NCBI GenBank assembly: GCA_964389805.1
Contig: CAYMFU010000147.1
Coordinates: 1-33,252, forward strand
Origin: JAGTVG01 sp964389805
GTDB taxonomy: Bacteria > Bacteroidota > Bacteroidia > Cytophagales > Cyclobacteriaceae
Length of the DNA stretch: 33,252 nt
Direction: 5' to 3'
Shown: one piece after another, positions 1 through 9,484 of the stretch
Layout of the letters: each line of letters opens with the position of its first letter
Numbering within the stretch: position 1 is the stretch's first letter
Made by a program: the position numbers and the translations under genes
Notes under the pieces: model-generated
Database searches by the model: none
The model's input: only the letters and a program-made list of their open reading frames with translations
What the model was told of the DNA's origin: nothing

Positions 1-533
1 TGAAACCTGAATTCATTCAATACGAGGAATACATATCAGAAAAGATCATCTTTTGTAATGGTGTAAGCGCCTCAGAGAGCAAACTCTTTAGCTGGCTTCC
101 TTTCAGACCGGTGAAAGGTGAATTGATTTATACAACAATAAGCCCCCCTTTTGAGTTTATTTACAACAGGAATCTTTTCATCTTACCCTTCAAAAATAAG
201 GTTCACAAGGTAGGGTCGACCTATGATTGGGAAAAAATTGATGCGATTCCAACTAAAGAAGGCAAAAAAATGCTTGAAAATAAACTAAAAGCAATTTTAG
301 ACGTTAATTTTAAAACCATTAATCATATTGCCGGTATTCGACCTGCTACCAAGGATAGAAGACCATTTATTGGAAGGCATCCGCAATATAAGAATATTGG
401 CATTTTTAATGGGCTTGGCTCAAAAGGCGTCTCTTTGGGCCCGTATTTTGCATGTAAATTTATCGACAGCCTGGAAAGTGATACGGAAATTGATTTTGAA
501 GCGAATATAAAACGATACAATTCTATATATTAG
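1..533 (+). CDS. FAD-dependent oxidoreductase (DAO family), C-terminal part
   Basis: The gene is cut off by the left edge; the reading frame is open from base 3. The last ~177 residues match the C-terminal half of DAO-fold flavoenzymes (D-amino-acid dehydrogenase/glycine-oxidase type). They contain an FCNGVSAS segment, the RPVKGELI stretch that usually precedes the substrate domain, and near the end GIRPATKDRRPFIG followed by the glycine-rich NGLGSKGVSLGP. That last segment is the second FAD-contacting region of the family. The N-terminal Rossmann motif lies outside the window, so the substrate cannot be told. The next gene starts about 30 bases downstream on the same strand. Family call is firm; substrate unknown. 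Confidence 0.85.
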   Translation, partial: KPEFIQYEEYISEKIIFCNGVSASESKLFSWLPFRPVKGELIYTTISPPFEFIYNRNLFILPFKNKVHKVGSTYDWEKIDAIPTKEGKKMLENKLKAILDVNFKTINHIAGIRPATKDRRPFIGRHPQYKNIGIFNGLGSKGVSLGPYFACKFIDSLESDTEIDFEANIKRYNSIY

Positions 534-564
534 TAGTTACATATATATCGTTGTGTTAGAGATA

Positions 565-3500
565 ATGAAGCGTTTTGGATTTTTGATAGGGATATTGCTG
601 ACGGTTCTGGTCTATCAGGCCAGTGCTCAGATGAGTGTGGATGAGTTTGGCAAAAACCGCTTACAATTTAAGAATTTTGACTGGAGATATTTAAGTTCCG
701 AAAATTTTGACATCTACTTTTATGATGGGGGCAATGAAATTGCTAAGCAAGGCGCCCAATACCTGGAAGATGAATTTGAAAGAATTACTGATCTATTAGG
801 TTATTCCCCATATACTAAAACCAGGATCTTCCTGTACAATTCCATTTCCGACTTACAGCAAAGTAATGTTGGAGTTAATAGATCTAACTTCTCAGTAGGG
901 GGTGAAACAGATTTCGTCAAACCACAGGTAGAGATTGCATATCCAGGATTAATGAGTGACTTCAAGCAAGAATTAGTATTTAAAATATCTCAAATGCTGA
1001 TTAATGATATGATGTTTGGAGGCAGTCTGGGGGATATGTTTCAAAGTTCATATTTATTGACACTACCAGAATGGTATATTGATGGAGCTGCCAGATATAT
1101 TGCCTATGGCTGGGATGTTGAATTGGATGATTATATGCGGGACCATTTTATCAATGGCAAGCCAAAGAAATTGAACAAATACCTGGGTGAGGATGCAAGA
1201 ATGATTGGCCAGTCTGTATGGAATTTTATTGCTGAAAGATATGGAAGAACCAATATTGCGAACATTTTAAATCTTACCAGAATTATCCGTAAGGAAGATA
1301 AGAGCATTTCCAACACACTGGGTATCTCATTTCAGAATTTTATTGAAGCATGGTTGACTTTTTATATGGATATATCAAATTATGTGCTGACCAGCTATTC
1401 ATCCCCTGAAAGAGACCAAATTGAAATAAAAAACAGGAGAAATTACAGATATCATAAGCTTAAGATCAGTCCTGACGGCCGCTTTCTGGCTTATTCGAGA
1501 AATTATAGAGGAAAATATAAGGTGATCCTGAAAGATTTACAATCACGGAAGTCAATCGATATTATGTCTGGTGGATACAAAGTCATTAACCAGCAAATTG
1601 AATATGAACTACCGATCATGAGCTGGATTGACAATGAAAATATTGCTGTCATCACCAAAAAATATGGCAAAAACTTCCTTTGGTTTTTTAATGTGAATTC
1701 AAGAAGAAGGCAAAAGAAAGAGCTTACAAGATTAAGCAATATTAAGGATTTCGATGTGTCTGAAAGTGGTAACCTGGCTGTGATGAGTGCTGACCTCAAC
1801 GGTCAGAGTGATATTTTTCTGATCAGCCTCAGGCGTAATTCAATAAAAAGAGTGACTAAGGATATTTATGATGATATTAATCCTAAATTTATTCCGGGAT
1901 CAAGTAGTATAATCTTTAGTTCAAACAGGCCTTCAGATACTTTAAACGTTGAAAAAAAGACAAATATTGAAGAACTAAATTATGTATACAACTTGTTTGT
2001 TTATTCCATAGATACGACCAGGAACATTCTTCTCAGAGTAACCAATACCTTAAGCCGGAACGTAAATCCCACACCGATCAGTGATACGGAATTCTATTAT
2101 ATTAGCAATCAGCAAGGTATCGACAATCTTTATAAGTTTAACATTAATCGAAAAATCTATACTCAGGTCTCAAATTTCAGATCCAGTATACTTGATTATG
2201 ACCTGGGGCCCAATAAATCAGGATTGGCATTTACCATGCTTGATGATGGCATAACCAGTATATATTATTCTCCGGATTTCGATCTCAACAAGAATACTTT
2301 CACTCCACAAACAAGACGACAGGAGGTTATCAATGCAAAATACGTAGCTGAAAAAATCCAGAGCCGAAGGATTATGCTGAAAGATTCTCTTACCCGTGCT
2401 AAAATTGCGGAACAACAGAAGTTGATACTCCCCGGTCAAACTGGCGAAAAGGAAGAGATCCTGCCTGATAAGGTAGAATCCATAGATTCTGATATGTTTG
2501 GGGCAATAGATACGGATAATTTTATGTTTGAATCGGAAGAAAGCCAGCCTGCTGAAGTTCAAACTGAAGAAGACGCGGTTGCAGCGGATAGTGCGCTAAA
2601 TGAAATTCCATCGGAAGAAGACACAATCACCGGGGATAATGTGCCCTCTGAAATTATAGCTGATGTAGACACAGTTGCCGGGGATAGTGCGCTAACTGAG
2701 ATTCCTGCGGAAGAAGACACAATCGCCAGAGATGGTACGCTAACTGAGATTCCTGCGGAAGAAGACACAATCGCCGGAGATGGTACGCTAACTGAAATCA
2801 CAACAGATGTAGATACAACGGCTGTGGAAAGCACAATAGCAGCTGAAGAAGTGGATGCCCTTGAGGAAGAAGAATCGCTTGCTGATATTATTGAGAAGCA
2901 ATATGCAGACCCCACGGCAACACAATTAGACGATCCTTTACAAAGGCAATATACAGAACCTGTGATTTCATCCGGTGAATTTATTGACACGGATAATTAT
3001 GTGTTCGATAAGGAGAATGTCCAGGAAACCCAAAAACAGGAATCTTTCCTTTCGAAATATAGAAAATTTAAAAAGGAAAACGAGATTCTCGGGCCTTACG
3101 ATTATCAAACCCAGTTCAGTGCCCAGAACCTGGTCACTTCTTTTGTAATTGATCCCTTACTTGGTTTTGGCATTCAACTGGAAATGGCTATGAACGACAT
3201 GCTTGAAGATCATAAGTTTATAGGCGGGATTCTTGCTACAACCAATTTAAGAAGTGGAAAATTATTTGGTGAATATCAATATCTCAAGCATACAATAGAT
3301 TTCAATGTTCGATATGACCGGAAATCTTTATACAGAGGAACAGAATCCGGAAGTCAGAAATATGCCTTAAACCAATTTGAATTAGGCGCCGCTCTGCCAC
3401 TTAACAATACTTCCAGAATTGCTATAAAGCCATTTTATGCAATGACAACCTATAATGACCTCAATAGCCTGACCTTAACTAATCCGACACCAAGTACCGA

Positions 3501-4278
3501 AACGTCGAATATGGTCCATTATCTTGGGTTCAAGGCTGAATATACGTTTGACAATTCTGTGGCCACTGGCCTTAATATGATTTCCGGATTAAAGGGAAAA
3601 GTTGGGTATATGTTGTACCAGAGTATAAATGAACCTGAAAAGAGTTTCAGGAATTTTTATATCGATTTCAGAAATTATCAAAAGATACATAAGGAATTCG
3701 TATTTGCTACGCGTCTTTATTATGGAAGATTTATGGGGCCCAATCCTCAGAGTTATCTTCTGGGTGGGCTTGATAACTGGTTATTCAACCAGACTAATGT
3801 GACAGGACCAAATGATCCCTTAGTAAATCAACCTTTGGTCGATAACAGCAATCAACTATTCCTTCAGTATATAATGCCACTTAGAGGATTTGATTACAAT
3901 ACCTTTAACGGGACCAACGCAATGCTTGTCAATTTTGAATTAAGGTTCCCAATTATTAAGTACTTTTCTTCCAAACCTATTTCATCAAGCTTCCTGAGAA
4001 ATCTATTATTTGTAGGATTTTATGATATAGGTTCTTCCTGGACTGGAAAATCCCCATTTGCAACAGAAAACAGTGTGAATACACAGATCATAGACCACGA
4101 AGGATCACCTTTCAAGGCACGAATTCAAAATTTCAAAAATCCATGGCTATCTTCCTATGGATTTGGGTTAAGAACCGTCCTGCTGGGATATTATGTGAAG
4201 TTTGATCTAGCTTATCCAATAGAAGACTACACCATTGGTAAGCCCCGATTCCTGGTTTCATTAGGCTATGATTTCTAA
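565..4278 (+). CDS. Large envelope protein: degenerate peptidase-MA-like domain, TolB-like propeller, acidic repeats, outer-membrane beta-barrel
   Basis: I chose the ATG at 565 (1237 aa) because it begins a clean signal peptide (MKRFGFLIGILLTVLVYQASAQ); an in-frame GTG lies at 553. After it, residues ~30-260 resemble a peptidase-MA-like gluzincin fold (FDIYFYDGG near the start, LPEWYIDGAARYIA later). The HExxH zinc motif is not present, so catalysis is unlikely. Residues ~290-600 carry PD40/TolB-type propeller blades (for example KLKISPDGRFLAYSR). Next come acidic repeats at ~665-760, then a ~400-residue segment rich in alternating aromatic and hydrophobic strands ending in LVSLGYDF. A C-terminal Phe is the usual signature of outer-membrane barrels. 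I infer an outer-membrane protein with a periplasmic propeller. Its specific job is unknown; TolB-like or surface-antigen names would be generic guesses. Confidence 0.8.
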   Translation: MKRFGFLIGILLTVLVYQASAQMSVDEFGKNRLQFKNFDWRYLSSENFDIYFYDGGNEIAKQGAQYLEDEFERITDLLGYSPYTKTRIFLYNSISDLQQSNVGVNRSNFSVGGETDFVKPQVEIAYPGLMSDFKQELVFKISQMLINDMMFGGSLGDMFQSSYLLTLPEWYIDGAARYIAYGWDVELDDYMRDHFINGKPKKLNKYLGEDARMIGQSVWNFIAERYGRTNIANILNLTRIIRKEDKSISNTLGISFQNFIEAWLTFYMDISNYVLTSYSSPERDQIEIKNRRNYRYHKLKISPDGRFLAYSRNYRGKYKVILKDLQSRKSIDIMSGGYKVINQQIEYELPIMSWIDNENIAVITKKYGKNFLWFFNVNSRRRQKKELTRLSNIKDFDVSESGNLAVMSADLNGQSDIFLISLRRNSIKRVTKDIYDDINPKFIPGSSSIIFSSNRPSDTLNVEKKTNIEELNYVYNLFVYSIDTTRNILLRVTNTLSRNVNPTPISDTEFYYISNQQGIDNLYKFNINRKIYTQVSNFRSSILDYDLGPNKSGLAFTMLDDGITSIYYSPDFDLNKNTFTPQTRRQEVINAKYVAEKIQSRRIMLKDSLTRAKIAEQQKLILPGQTGEKEEILPDKVESIDSDMFGAIDTDNFMFESEESQPAEVQTEEDAVAADSALNEIPSEEDTITGDNVPSEIIADVDTVAGDSALTEIPAEEDTIARDGTLTEIPAEEDTIAGDGTLTEITTDVDTTAVESTIAAEEVDALEEEESLADIIEKQYADPTATQLDDPLQRQYTEPVISSGEFIDTDNYVFDKENVQETQKQESFLSKYRKFKKENEILGPYDYQTQFSAQNLVTSFVIDPLLGFGIQLEMAMNDMLEDHKFIGGILATTNLRSGKLFGEYQYLKHTIDFNVRYDRKSLYRGTESGSQKYALNQFELGAALPLNNTSRIAIKPFYAMTTYNDLNSLTLTNPTPSTETSNMVHYLGFKAEYTFDNSVATGLNMISGLKGKVGYMLYQSINEPEKSFRNFYIDFRNYQKIHKEFVFATRLYYGRFMGPNPQSYLLGGLDNWLFNQTNVTGPNDPLVNQPLVDNSNQLFLQYIMPLRGFDYNTFNGTNAMLVNFELRFPIIKYFSSKPISSSFLRNLLFVGFYDIGSSWTGKSPFATENSVNTQIIDHEGSPFKARIQNFKNPWLSSYGFGLRTVLLGYYVKFDLAYPIEDYTIGKPRFLVSLGYDF
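2557..2844 (+). repeat. Six tandem 48-bp coding repeats (16-residue acidic units)
   Basis: Six in-frame 48-bp units begin at 2557, 2605, 2653, 2701, 2749 and 2797. Each encodes a 16-residue acidic unit of the pattern I-P-x-E-E-D-T-I-x-x-D-x-x-L-T-E. Units 4 and 5 (2701-2796) are almost identical at the DNA level, which points to recent expansion; units 1, 2, 3 and 6 are more diverged. The repeats sit in the linker between the propeller and the membrane barrel of the large envelope protein and are probably unstructured. Confidence 0.9.
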
Positions 4279-4305
4279 TCCTCATATTATTCAGCATAAA
4301 CCTTT

Positions 4306-5073
4306 ATGAAAATATTTTACAGAGAATTTGGGAGTGGGAAACCTTTAATTATCCTTCATGGCTTATTTGGAAGTTCAGATAACTGGCAAACTCTTGCAAA
4401 AAAGTTTGCGGAGGAATTTAAAGTATATACTGTTGATCTGAGAAACCATGGACGATCCTTTCACCATGATGACTTCAACTATGATGTCATGATGCACGAT
4501 GTTGAAGAACTTATCAATGAAATTGGATTGGAGGAAATTTCTCTGCTTGGACATTCAATGGGCGGGAAACTTAGTATGAATTATGCATTGAATTTCCCGG
4601 AAAAGGTTGTTAACCTGATCGTAGTTGATATTGCCCCGCGAAAATATCAGGTATTGCATGATGGTATAATTAAAGCTCTAAAATCCCTGAATTTATCCCG
4701 GTATAAGAAGAGAGAAGAAGTTGATGAAGCCTTAAGCGACCAGCTGCAGAATTTTTCGGTGCGTCAGTTCCTTTTAAAAAACCTGATAAGAAATCCTAAA
4801 GGTGGATTTAAATGGAAGATAAACCTGAACGTGATTGACCAAAATGTCCAAAACCTGGTTGTTGAAATAACATCTGAACAACCTTACCTGGGAAACACAT
4901 TGTTTATAGCTGGGGATAAATCTGATTATATCAGACCAGTTGATGAAGAGCAAATTGTTGAGTTATTTCCTATGGCAAAGATTAAGTACTTGCCAGATAC
5001 CGGGCATTGGGTTCATGCTCAGGATCCGGAACTTTTATATAATACAGTTATTGATTTTGTAAGATCCACCTAA
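4306..5073 (+). CDS. Alpha/beta hydrolase, YbfF-like esterase
   Basis: This 255-residue protein has the standard layout of the YbfF family of small acyl esterases. An oxyanion-loop HGLFGSSDNW lies at residues 18-27, DLRNHGRS at 44-51, the nucleophile elbow GHSMGG with Ser84, VDIAPRKY after the following strand, and the C-terminal catalytic histidine in TGHWVH (His234). It has no signal peptide and should be cytoplasmic. The physiological substrate is not known for most members; E. coli YbfF acts on acyl-CoA and short esters. The stop codon is one base from the start of the methyltransferase gene, so the two are almost certainly co-transcribed. Confidence 0.88.
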   Translation: MKIFYREFGSGKPLIILHGLFGSSDNWQTLAKKFAEEFKVYTVDLRNHGRSFHHDDFNYDVMMHDVEELINEIGLEEISLLGHSMGGKLSMNYALNFPEKVVNLIVVDIAPRKYQVLHDGIIKALKSLNLSRYKKREEVDEALSDQLQNFSVRQFLLKNLIRNPKGGFKWKINLNVIDQNVQNLVVEITSEQPYLGNTLFIAGDKSDYIRPVDEEQIVELFPMAKIKYLPDTGHWVHAQDPELLYNTVIDFVRST

Positions 5074-5074
5074 A

Positions 5075-5779
5075 ATGCCTGCAGGAAAAATATTTATCAT
5101 CCCAACCCCGATTTCAGATGCTGACCTGAAAACGGTATTGCCGGAAATGGCAATCCAAACGATCCATAATCTAAACACTTTTTTTGTTGAAAATATCCGG
5201 AGTGCCCGGCGCTTTCTATCAACAGCTGGTGTTAAAAATATACAGAATTTACATTTTGAGATTCTGGACAAAAATACAGATCAACAATCTTTAGAGCACT
5301 TGATTCTGATTGTGAAAAATGGCAAGGATGTTGGAATTATGTCTGAAGCAGGTTGCCCCGGAATTGCAGATCCCGGATCAGGCATTAACAGGCTTGCCCA
5401 TAAAAATGGCATTAAAGTAATACCCATAACAGGTCCCTCATCCATATTTCTTGCTTTGATGGCTTCTGGTTTTAATGGACAAAATTTTCAGTTCCATGGA
5501 TACCTGCCTATCGACAAGGGGGCCCGAAGAAAGTCCTTAATCAATTTAGAAAGATTGGTCTATTCAAAAAATCAAACCCAGATCTTTATGGAAACCCCCT
5601 ACCGGAGCAACCGGATTCTCGATGCCACGCTCAAAATATTGAAACCAGAAACTTTACTTTGCATTGCCGCTGATATTACATCAGAAAATGAGTTTATAAA
5701 ATCAAAACCTGTAAATGCCTGGAGAAAACAGGTTCCTGATATCCATAAAAAACCTGTCATATTCTTATTATATAAATAA
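5075..5779 (+). CDS. SAM-dependent methyltransferase, RsmI-like (tetrapyrrole methylase fold)
   Basis: This 234-residue protein begins KIFIIPTPISD, which aligns with the N-terminal strand of RsmI, the 16S rRNA C1402 2'-O-methyltransferase. It also has the SAM-binding EAGCPGIADPGS segment (residues 91-102) and PITGPSSIFLALMASGF (117-133), both diagnostic of the tetrapyrrole-methylase superfamily. It is shorter than classical RsmI (about 280 aa) and lacks the usual C-terminal extension. From memory, many Bacteroidota encode such a short second RsmI-like protein, so rRNA as the target is likely but not certain. It starts one base after the esterase stop. Confidence 0.8.
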   Translation: MPAGKIFIIPTPISDADLKTVLPEMAIQTIHNLNTFFVENIRSARRFLSTAGVKNIQNLHFEILDKNTDQQSLEHLILIVKNGKDVGIMSEAGCPGIADPGSGINRLAHKNGIKVIPITGPSSIFLALMASGFNGQNFQFHGYLPIDKGARRKSLINLERLVYSKNQTQIFMETPYRSNRILDATLKILKPETLLCIAADITSENEFIKSKPVNAWRKQVPDIHKKPVIFLLYK

Positions 5780-5932
5780 TTGCAGATCCAACCATGATCA
5801 CGGATACCATCTATTTTATTTAGACTCATAAATAATAATTGCCGATAATAATTCTATAATCAAGATAATTTTACGACTTTTAAAATAATAATATCTGGAG
5901 ATTGTAAAAGGTCTTTACTCGTGCCTGATAAA

Positions 5933-6664
5933 ATGATACCTATATTTAAGGTCCTTACTATTCTTATGATTGTCTTTCCAATATTCCCCTTCAATAAAAC
6001 CTCTGGGAATAGCTTTTTTCCACAAATAAAGCCAAATGACAGCCTTGTTTTCGTTTCAGGGCATATTCAGGATTCTATATCAGGTCGTGGAATTGGTAAC
6101 GCTTTAATCACTTACAAGGAACTCCCCTATGGCAATTTTGTTGGAATTGTAAGAAGCAGGGAAGGTGATGGGTACTATAGTTATAAGACATTTGGTCATG
6201 ACAGGTATATAATAGAGATTAAATCTGAGGATTATATTGGGAAATCTGATACTATTTACCCATTAACACATCAGAGTACACAGATAAATAAAGTTTATAT
6301 GTTATCCAAAAAACCTTCAGATGAGGTAATTTCACTTGATAACCTGATATTTGACCTGGGTAAATCTGAAATAAAACCCGAGTCATTTGACGAACTAGAT
6401 GCCCTGGCGAATTTAATGAAGGCAAATCCGAAAATGGTTATTCAACTGGAGGGCCATACAGATTTTAGAGGTGGAAGATCAAAAAATTTAAAACTTTCAC
6501 AGGAACGTGTTAAACAAGTTAAAAATTATTTAATTCACGGTGGAATTATGCCCGACAGGATCCTCGCGAAAGCATATGGAGGTTCGAATCCACTTAGCTG
6601 GGAAAATACAGAAGAGGCATCACGATTAAATCGGCGTGTGGAAGTCAGGATAATCAAGCGTTAA
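5933..6664 (+). CDS. OmpA-family protein with short N-terminal beta domain
   Basis: I prefer the ATG at 5933 over the in-frame GTG at 5921 because it opens a hydrophobic export signal (MIPIFKVLTILMIVFPIF). Residues ~40-115 look like a small beta-sandwich of carboxypeptidase-regulatory type (SGHIQDSISGRGIGNALITY). The last ~115 residues are an OmpA/MotB peptidoglycan-binding domain. It has DLGKSEIKPES, the diaminopimelate-contacting LEGHTDFRG, LSQERVKQVKNYL and the terminal RLNRRVEVRI. The protein probably tethers the envelope to peptidoglycan. It is the first of three consecutive OmpA-domain proteins, 10 bases upstream of the next one, so the pair is likely an operon. Confidence 0.87.
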   Translation: MIPIFKVLTILMIVFPIFPFNKTSGNSFFPQIKPNDSLVFVSGHIQDSISGRGIGNALITYKELPYGNFVGIVRSREGDGYYSYKTFGHDRYIIEIKSEDYIGKSDTIYPLTHQSTQINKVYMLSKKPSDEVISLDNLIFDLGKSEIKPESFDELDALANLMKANPKMVIQLEGHTDFRGGRSKNLKLSQERVKQVKNYLIHGGIMPDRILAKAYGGSNPLSWENTEEASRLNRRVEVRIIKR

Positions 6665-6674
6665 CATTTAAATT

Positions 6675-8801
6675 ATGACAAGACCTTTAATCCTAATATT
6701 TCTATTCTTAATTTCAATACGAGCAATTGCACAAGAAGTACAATGGGTGTCGAGGGTTATTGATTATTCTTCTGAACTTTCTGAAAAAGAATACTCCGCC
6801 CAACAGGTATTAGGAAAGCCAGACGTCCTGCCACAAGGTGGTGACAGTCCAAATGCATGGATGCCATTAAATCCGAACAAATCAGAATATATTAAAGTCT
6901 GGTTTGATCAACCAATACATATTCAGCAGATCGTCATTGCTGAATCTTTTAATCCCAGCGCTACTTATCAGATATATGCTTATGGCAGGGAAGGCAAAGA
7001 ATACCTCTTAAATACATTTTCGCCAGGTCAAATACCTCAAAAAGGAAGGCTTTTACATGTATTTATTGAGAGGACTGTTTATGAAGTAACGTCCTTGAAA
7101 CTGGTTCTTGATGGTTTATCGGTTCCGGGATATAATGGAATCGATGCCATCGGAATTTCGGATTCAAAGATCCCGGTAGAAGTTGAAATTCACCGGGCTG
7201 AAAATGTTTCCGAAAAACTGAATGCCCAAAAGCTCAGTGAAAGTATAAATAGTGAGTATAAGGAGATCCGTCCAATTCTCACTCCTGATGGAAAGACTAT
7301 TTACTTTAGCAGAATGAACCATCCGGAGAATATTGGTGGAACTGATGATCCGGAAGATATATGGTATTCGGAGTATAATATGAATATAGAGGATTGGCTT
7401 GATGCTATTAACCCGGGACAACCGCTCAATAATAGCGGAGCAAATTACGTAAGTTCAATCACACCTGACGGCAAATCCCTGACCGTAATGTTAGGCAACA
7501 GATATCACAAAAATAAAAATATGAAACCTGGTGTCTCAGTATCTACACTTAACAGCAACGGCTGGACTGATCCTGTCCCGGTAAATATTAACAACGCATT
7601 TATTGAGAATAATGACGGCCACTATTTTCTTGCACAAAGTCGCGAATCCATGATCATCTCAGTAAATAGATTTGATGCATATGGGAGAAAAGATATTTAT
7701 GTGACCTTTATTTTGCCCGATGGATCCTGGAGTGAACCGCTTAACCTGGGGAATACCATCAATACATCCAGTGATGAAAACTCACCATTCCTTGCAGCAG
7801 ATAATAAGACCTTGTATTTTTCTTCTAAAGGATATAGCGGGTATGGTGGATATGATGTTTATGTTAGCCGACGACTGGACGAATCCTGGAAAAACTGGAG
7901 CGAGCCGGAAAATCTTGGAAGCCAGATAAATACAGAAGAGGATGAGATCTTTTTTACCATTCCTCCTTCCGGTGAACATGCCTATTATTCAAAAAGTGAT
8001 TCAGAATACGATGCAGATATTTACAGGATACACTTACCTCTTTTTTCCCAACCTGAACCTATTGCATTGATGAGGGGACATATTTATAAAGAAGGGACAA
8101 GAGAACCTGTTCAGGCCAGAATCCAGTATGAAGTATTTCCAGATGAAACCGGGGTTGGGTACACAAACTCAGATCCTGGCTCAGGCGATTTTGAGATTGT
8201 ATTTCCTCTTGGATCAAATTATAAATACATTATTGATATAGATGGGGTGGTACTTTATGAAGATACAATCACTCTCATAGACCAGGATAAATATAAAGAA
8301 ATAGAACGGGATATTTTTATCAATCCTGATATACTGAGTGAAGCAATGGCCAGTGCGGCAGTTTTGGCTGGAAATGCTGAAGCATTGAAAGAAAAGCCGA
8401 ATGAGGAGGAAGTACCTGTGATAGAGATCAACGATGGTGTTTTAGCGATTAGCGTCCATTTCAATTTTGATTCCGACGTGATCTGGAAAAGTTCTTATAT
8501 ACATCTTGACAGGATCGTTAATCTTCTTCGAAGCACTCCTGTTAATATCATATTGGCCGGGCATACAGATACTACCGGGGTAGGAATTTATAACCAGGGT
8601 CTTTCTGAGCGCAGGGCAGAATCGGTTTATCAATATTTTGTGGGCAAAGGCATAGATCCCGAAAAGATCAAAACCGTAGGTTACGGGGAATCGAGACCTT
8701 TAACCTCAAATTCAACAAAAGAAGGGAGAAGAAGGAATAGAAGAGTAGAGTTTATCAGGGCCGATGAGATGGAAAAATACGATCAAAAGTACGAGCAGTA
8801 A
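6675..8801 (+). CDS. Multidomain OmpA-family protein (discoidin-like, PD40 propeller, OmpA), copy A
   Basis: 708 residues. A signal peptide (MTRPLILIFLFLISIRAIAQ) precedes a beta-rich domain at ~21-165 that resembles a discoidin/F5-8C-like fold. PD40 propeller blades follow at ~195-455 (RPILTPDGKTIYFS, SSITPDGKSL, LAADNKTLYFSSKG). Then comes a carboxypeptidase-regulatory-like segment at ~465-545 and a C-terminal OmpA domain at ~585-700 with LAGHTDTTG, LSERRAESVYQYF and RRRNRRVEF. Such proteins are periplasmic or outer-membrane associated; some gliding/T9SS accessory proteins have similar architecture, but nothing here ties it to T9SS. It has a close paralogue at 10492-12585 and is the first gene of a duplicated block. 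Confidence 0.85.
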   Translation: MTRPLILIFLFLISIRAIAQEVQWVSRVIDYSSELSEKEYSAQQVLGKPDVLPQGGDSPNAWMPLNPNKSEYIKVWFDQPIHIQQIVIAESFNPSATYQIYAYGREGKEYLLNTFSPGQIPQKGRLLHVFIERTVYEVTSLKLVLDGLSVPGYNGIDAIGISDSKIPVEVEIHRAENVSEKLNAQKLSESINSEYKEIRPILTPDGKTIYFSRMNHPENIGGTDDPEDIWYSEYNMNIEDWLDAINPGQPLNNSGANYVSSITPDGKSLTVMLGNRYHKNKNMKPGVSVSTLNSNGWTDPVPVNINNAFIENNDGHYFLAQSRESMIISVNRFDAYGRKDIYVTFILPDGSWSEPLNLGNTINTSSDENSPFLAADNKTLYFSSKGYSGYGGYDVYVSRRLDESWKNWSEPENLGSQINTEEDEIFFTIPPSGEHAYYSKSDSEYDADIYRIHLPLFSQPEPIALMRGHIYKEGTREPVQARIQYEVFPDETGVGYTNSDPGSGDFEIVFPLGSNYKYIIDIDGVVLYEDTITLIDQDKYKEIERDIFINPDILSEAMASAAVLAGNAEALKEKPNEEEVPVIEINDGVLAISVHFNFDSDVIWKSSYIHLDRIVNLLRSTPVNIILAGHTDTTGVGIYNQGLSERRAESVYQYFVGKGIDPEKIKTVGYGESRPLTSNSTKEGRRRNRRVEFIRADEMEKYDQKYEQ

Positions 8802-8832
8802 TCATTTGCTTTTATTTAACCTTTCTATCTTA

Positions 8833-8840
8833 TACTTTTG
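8833..8840 (+). promoter_or_regulatory. Possible Bacteroidota -7 box upstream of pnuC
   Basis: TACTTTTG fits the TANNTTTG -7 consensus and lies 38 bases before the pnuC start, in the only gap between copy A of the OmpA-family gene and pnuC. A TTTG at 8805-8808 is a possible -33 element, but the spacing (24 bases) is longer than usual. No THI-box is visible in this gap, so pnuC here is not obviously under TPP control. Confidence 0.35.
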
Positions 8841-8878
8841 CTGCCACCCAATCTGAGATAAATTACAAATTCATCCGA

Positions 8879-9484
8879 ATGGACATTCTGCATGGAATTT
8901 TTGAAGGAATTAAAGACCTGAGCATATTAGAGGCCATAGGAGTTCTTTTTGGCCTCTTAAGTGTTTGGTATGCCAAAAGGGAAAGTATTTTAGTATTCCC
9001 AACAGGCATTATAAGCGTTTTGATATATGTTTACCTATGCTTTAATACCCGCCTGTATGCTGATATGGGTATTAACGCATACTACTTCATTATGAGCGTA
9101 TATGGTTGGTATTACTGGTCAAGAAAAGATGACACCAGCCATTACACTCCAATTACCAGAAATTCAAAAAAAGACTGGATCTGGAGCCTTTCCACACTGC
9201 TTATTTCATTTGTTATATTATCACAGGTGCTTATCCACTTTACGGATTCTGATGTACCAGTAATTGATGCGCTAACTACTTCTATATTCTTTGTTGGAAT
9301 GCAACTGATGGCCAAGAAAAAAATTGAAAATTGGCTGGCATGGATCATTGGAGATTTTATTTCAATCCCTCTATATTATCATAAGGGTCTTGTCCTTACC
9401 AGTTTTCAATTCTTTGTGTTTTTTATAATTGCCATACTTGGTTATTTGTCCTGGAAAAAAACTCTGAAGCTATCGACAACTTAA
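8879..9484 (+). CDS. pnuC: PnuC-family vitamin transporter (nicotinamide riboside or thiamine)
   Basis: This 201-residue protein is built of about seven hydrophobic segments. It has the PnuC signature block around residues 24-82: SVWYAKRESILVFPTG, then DMGINAYYFIMSVYGWYYW. PnuC transporters are facilitators that depend on a cytoplasmic kinase to trap the substrate, and here the next gene is such a kinase. The fold alone does not fix the substrate. The adjacent NadR-like kinase suggests nicotinamide riboside. In Bacteroidota, however, PnuC relatives (PnuT) next to THI-box-controlled TonB receptors are assigned to thiamine, and THI-boxes plus such a receptor lie 3.4 kb downstream. I favour thiamine but cannot prove it. 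Confidence 0.85.
   Translation: MDILHGIFEGIKDLSILEAIGVLFGLLSVWYAKRESILVFPTGIISVLIYVYLCFNTRLYADMGINAYYFIMSVYGWYYWSRKDDTSHYTPITRNSKKDWIWSLSTLLISFVILSQVLIHFTDSDVPVIDALTTSIFFVGMQLMAKKKIENWLAWIIGDFISIPLYYHKGLVLTSFQFFVFFIIAILGYLSWKKTLKLSTT

Noticed and set aside
2557..2844. Tandem repeats as a CRISPR array
   Set aside because: Units are contiguous, in frame, without spacers, and code for an acidic protein linker.
2559..2990. 143-residue ORF on the minus strand rich in Ser/Val
   Set aside because: It is the antisense shadow of the tandem acidic repeats in the large envelope protein.
6583..6595. GGTTCGAATCC, a tRNA T-loop-like sequence
   Set aside because: It lies inside the OmpA domain coding frame (GGSNPLSW), and no acceptor, D or anticodon stems surround it.
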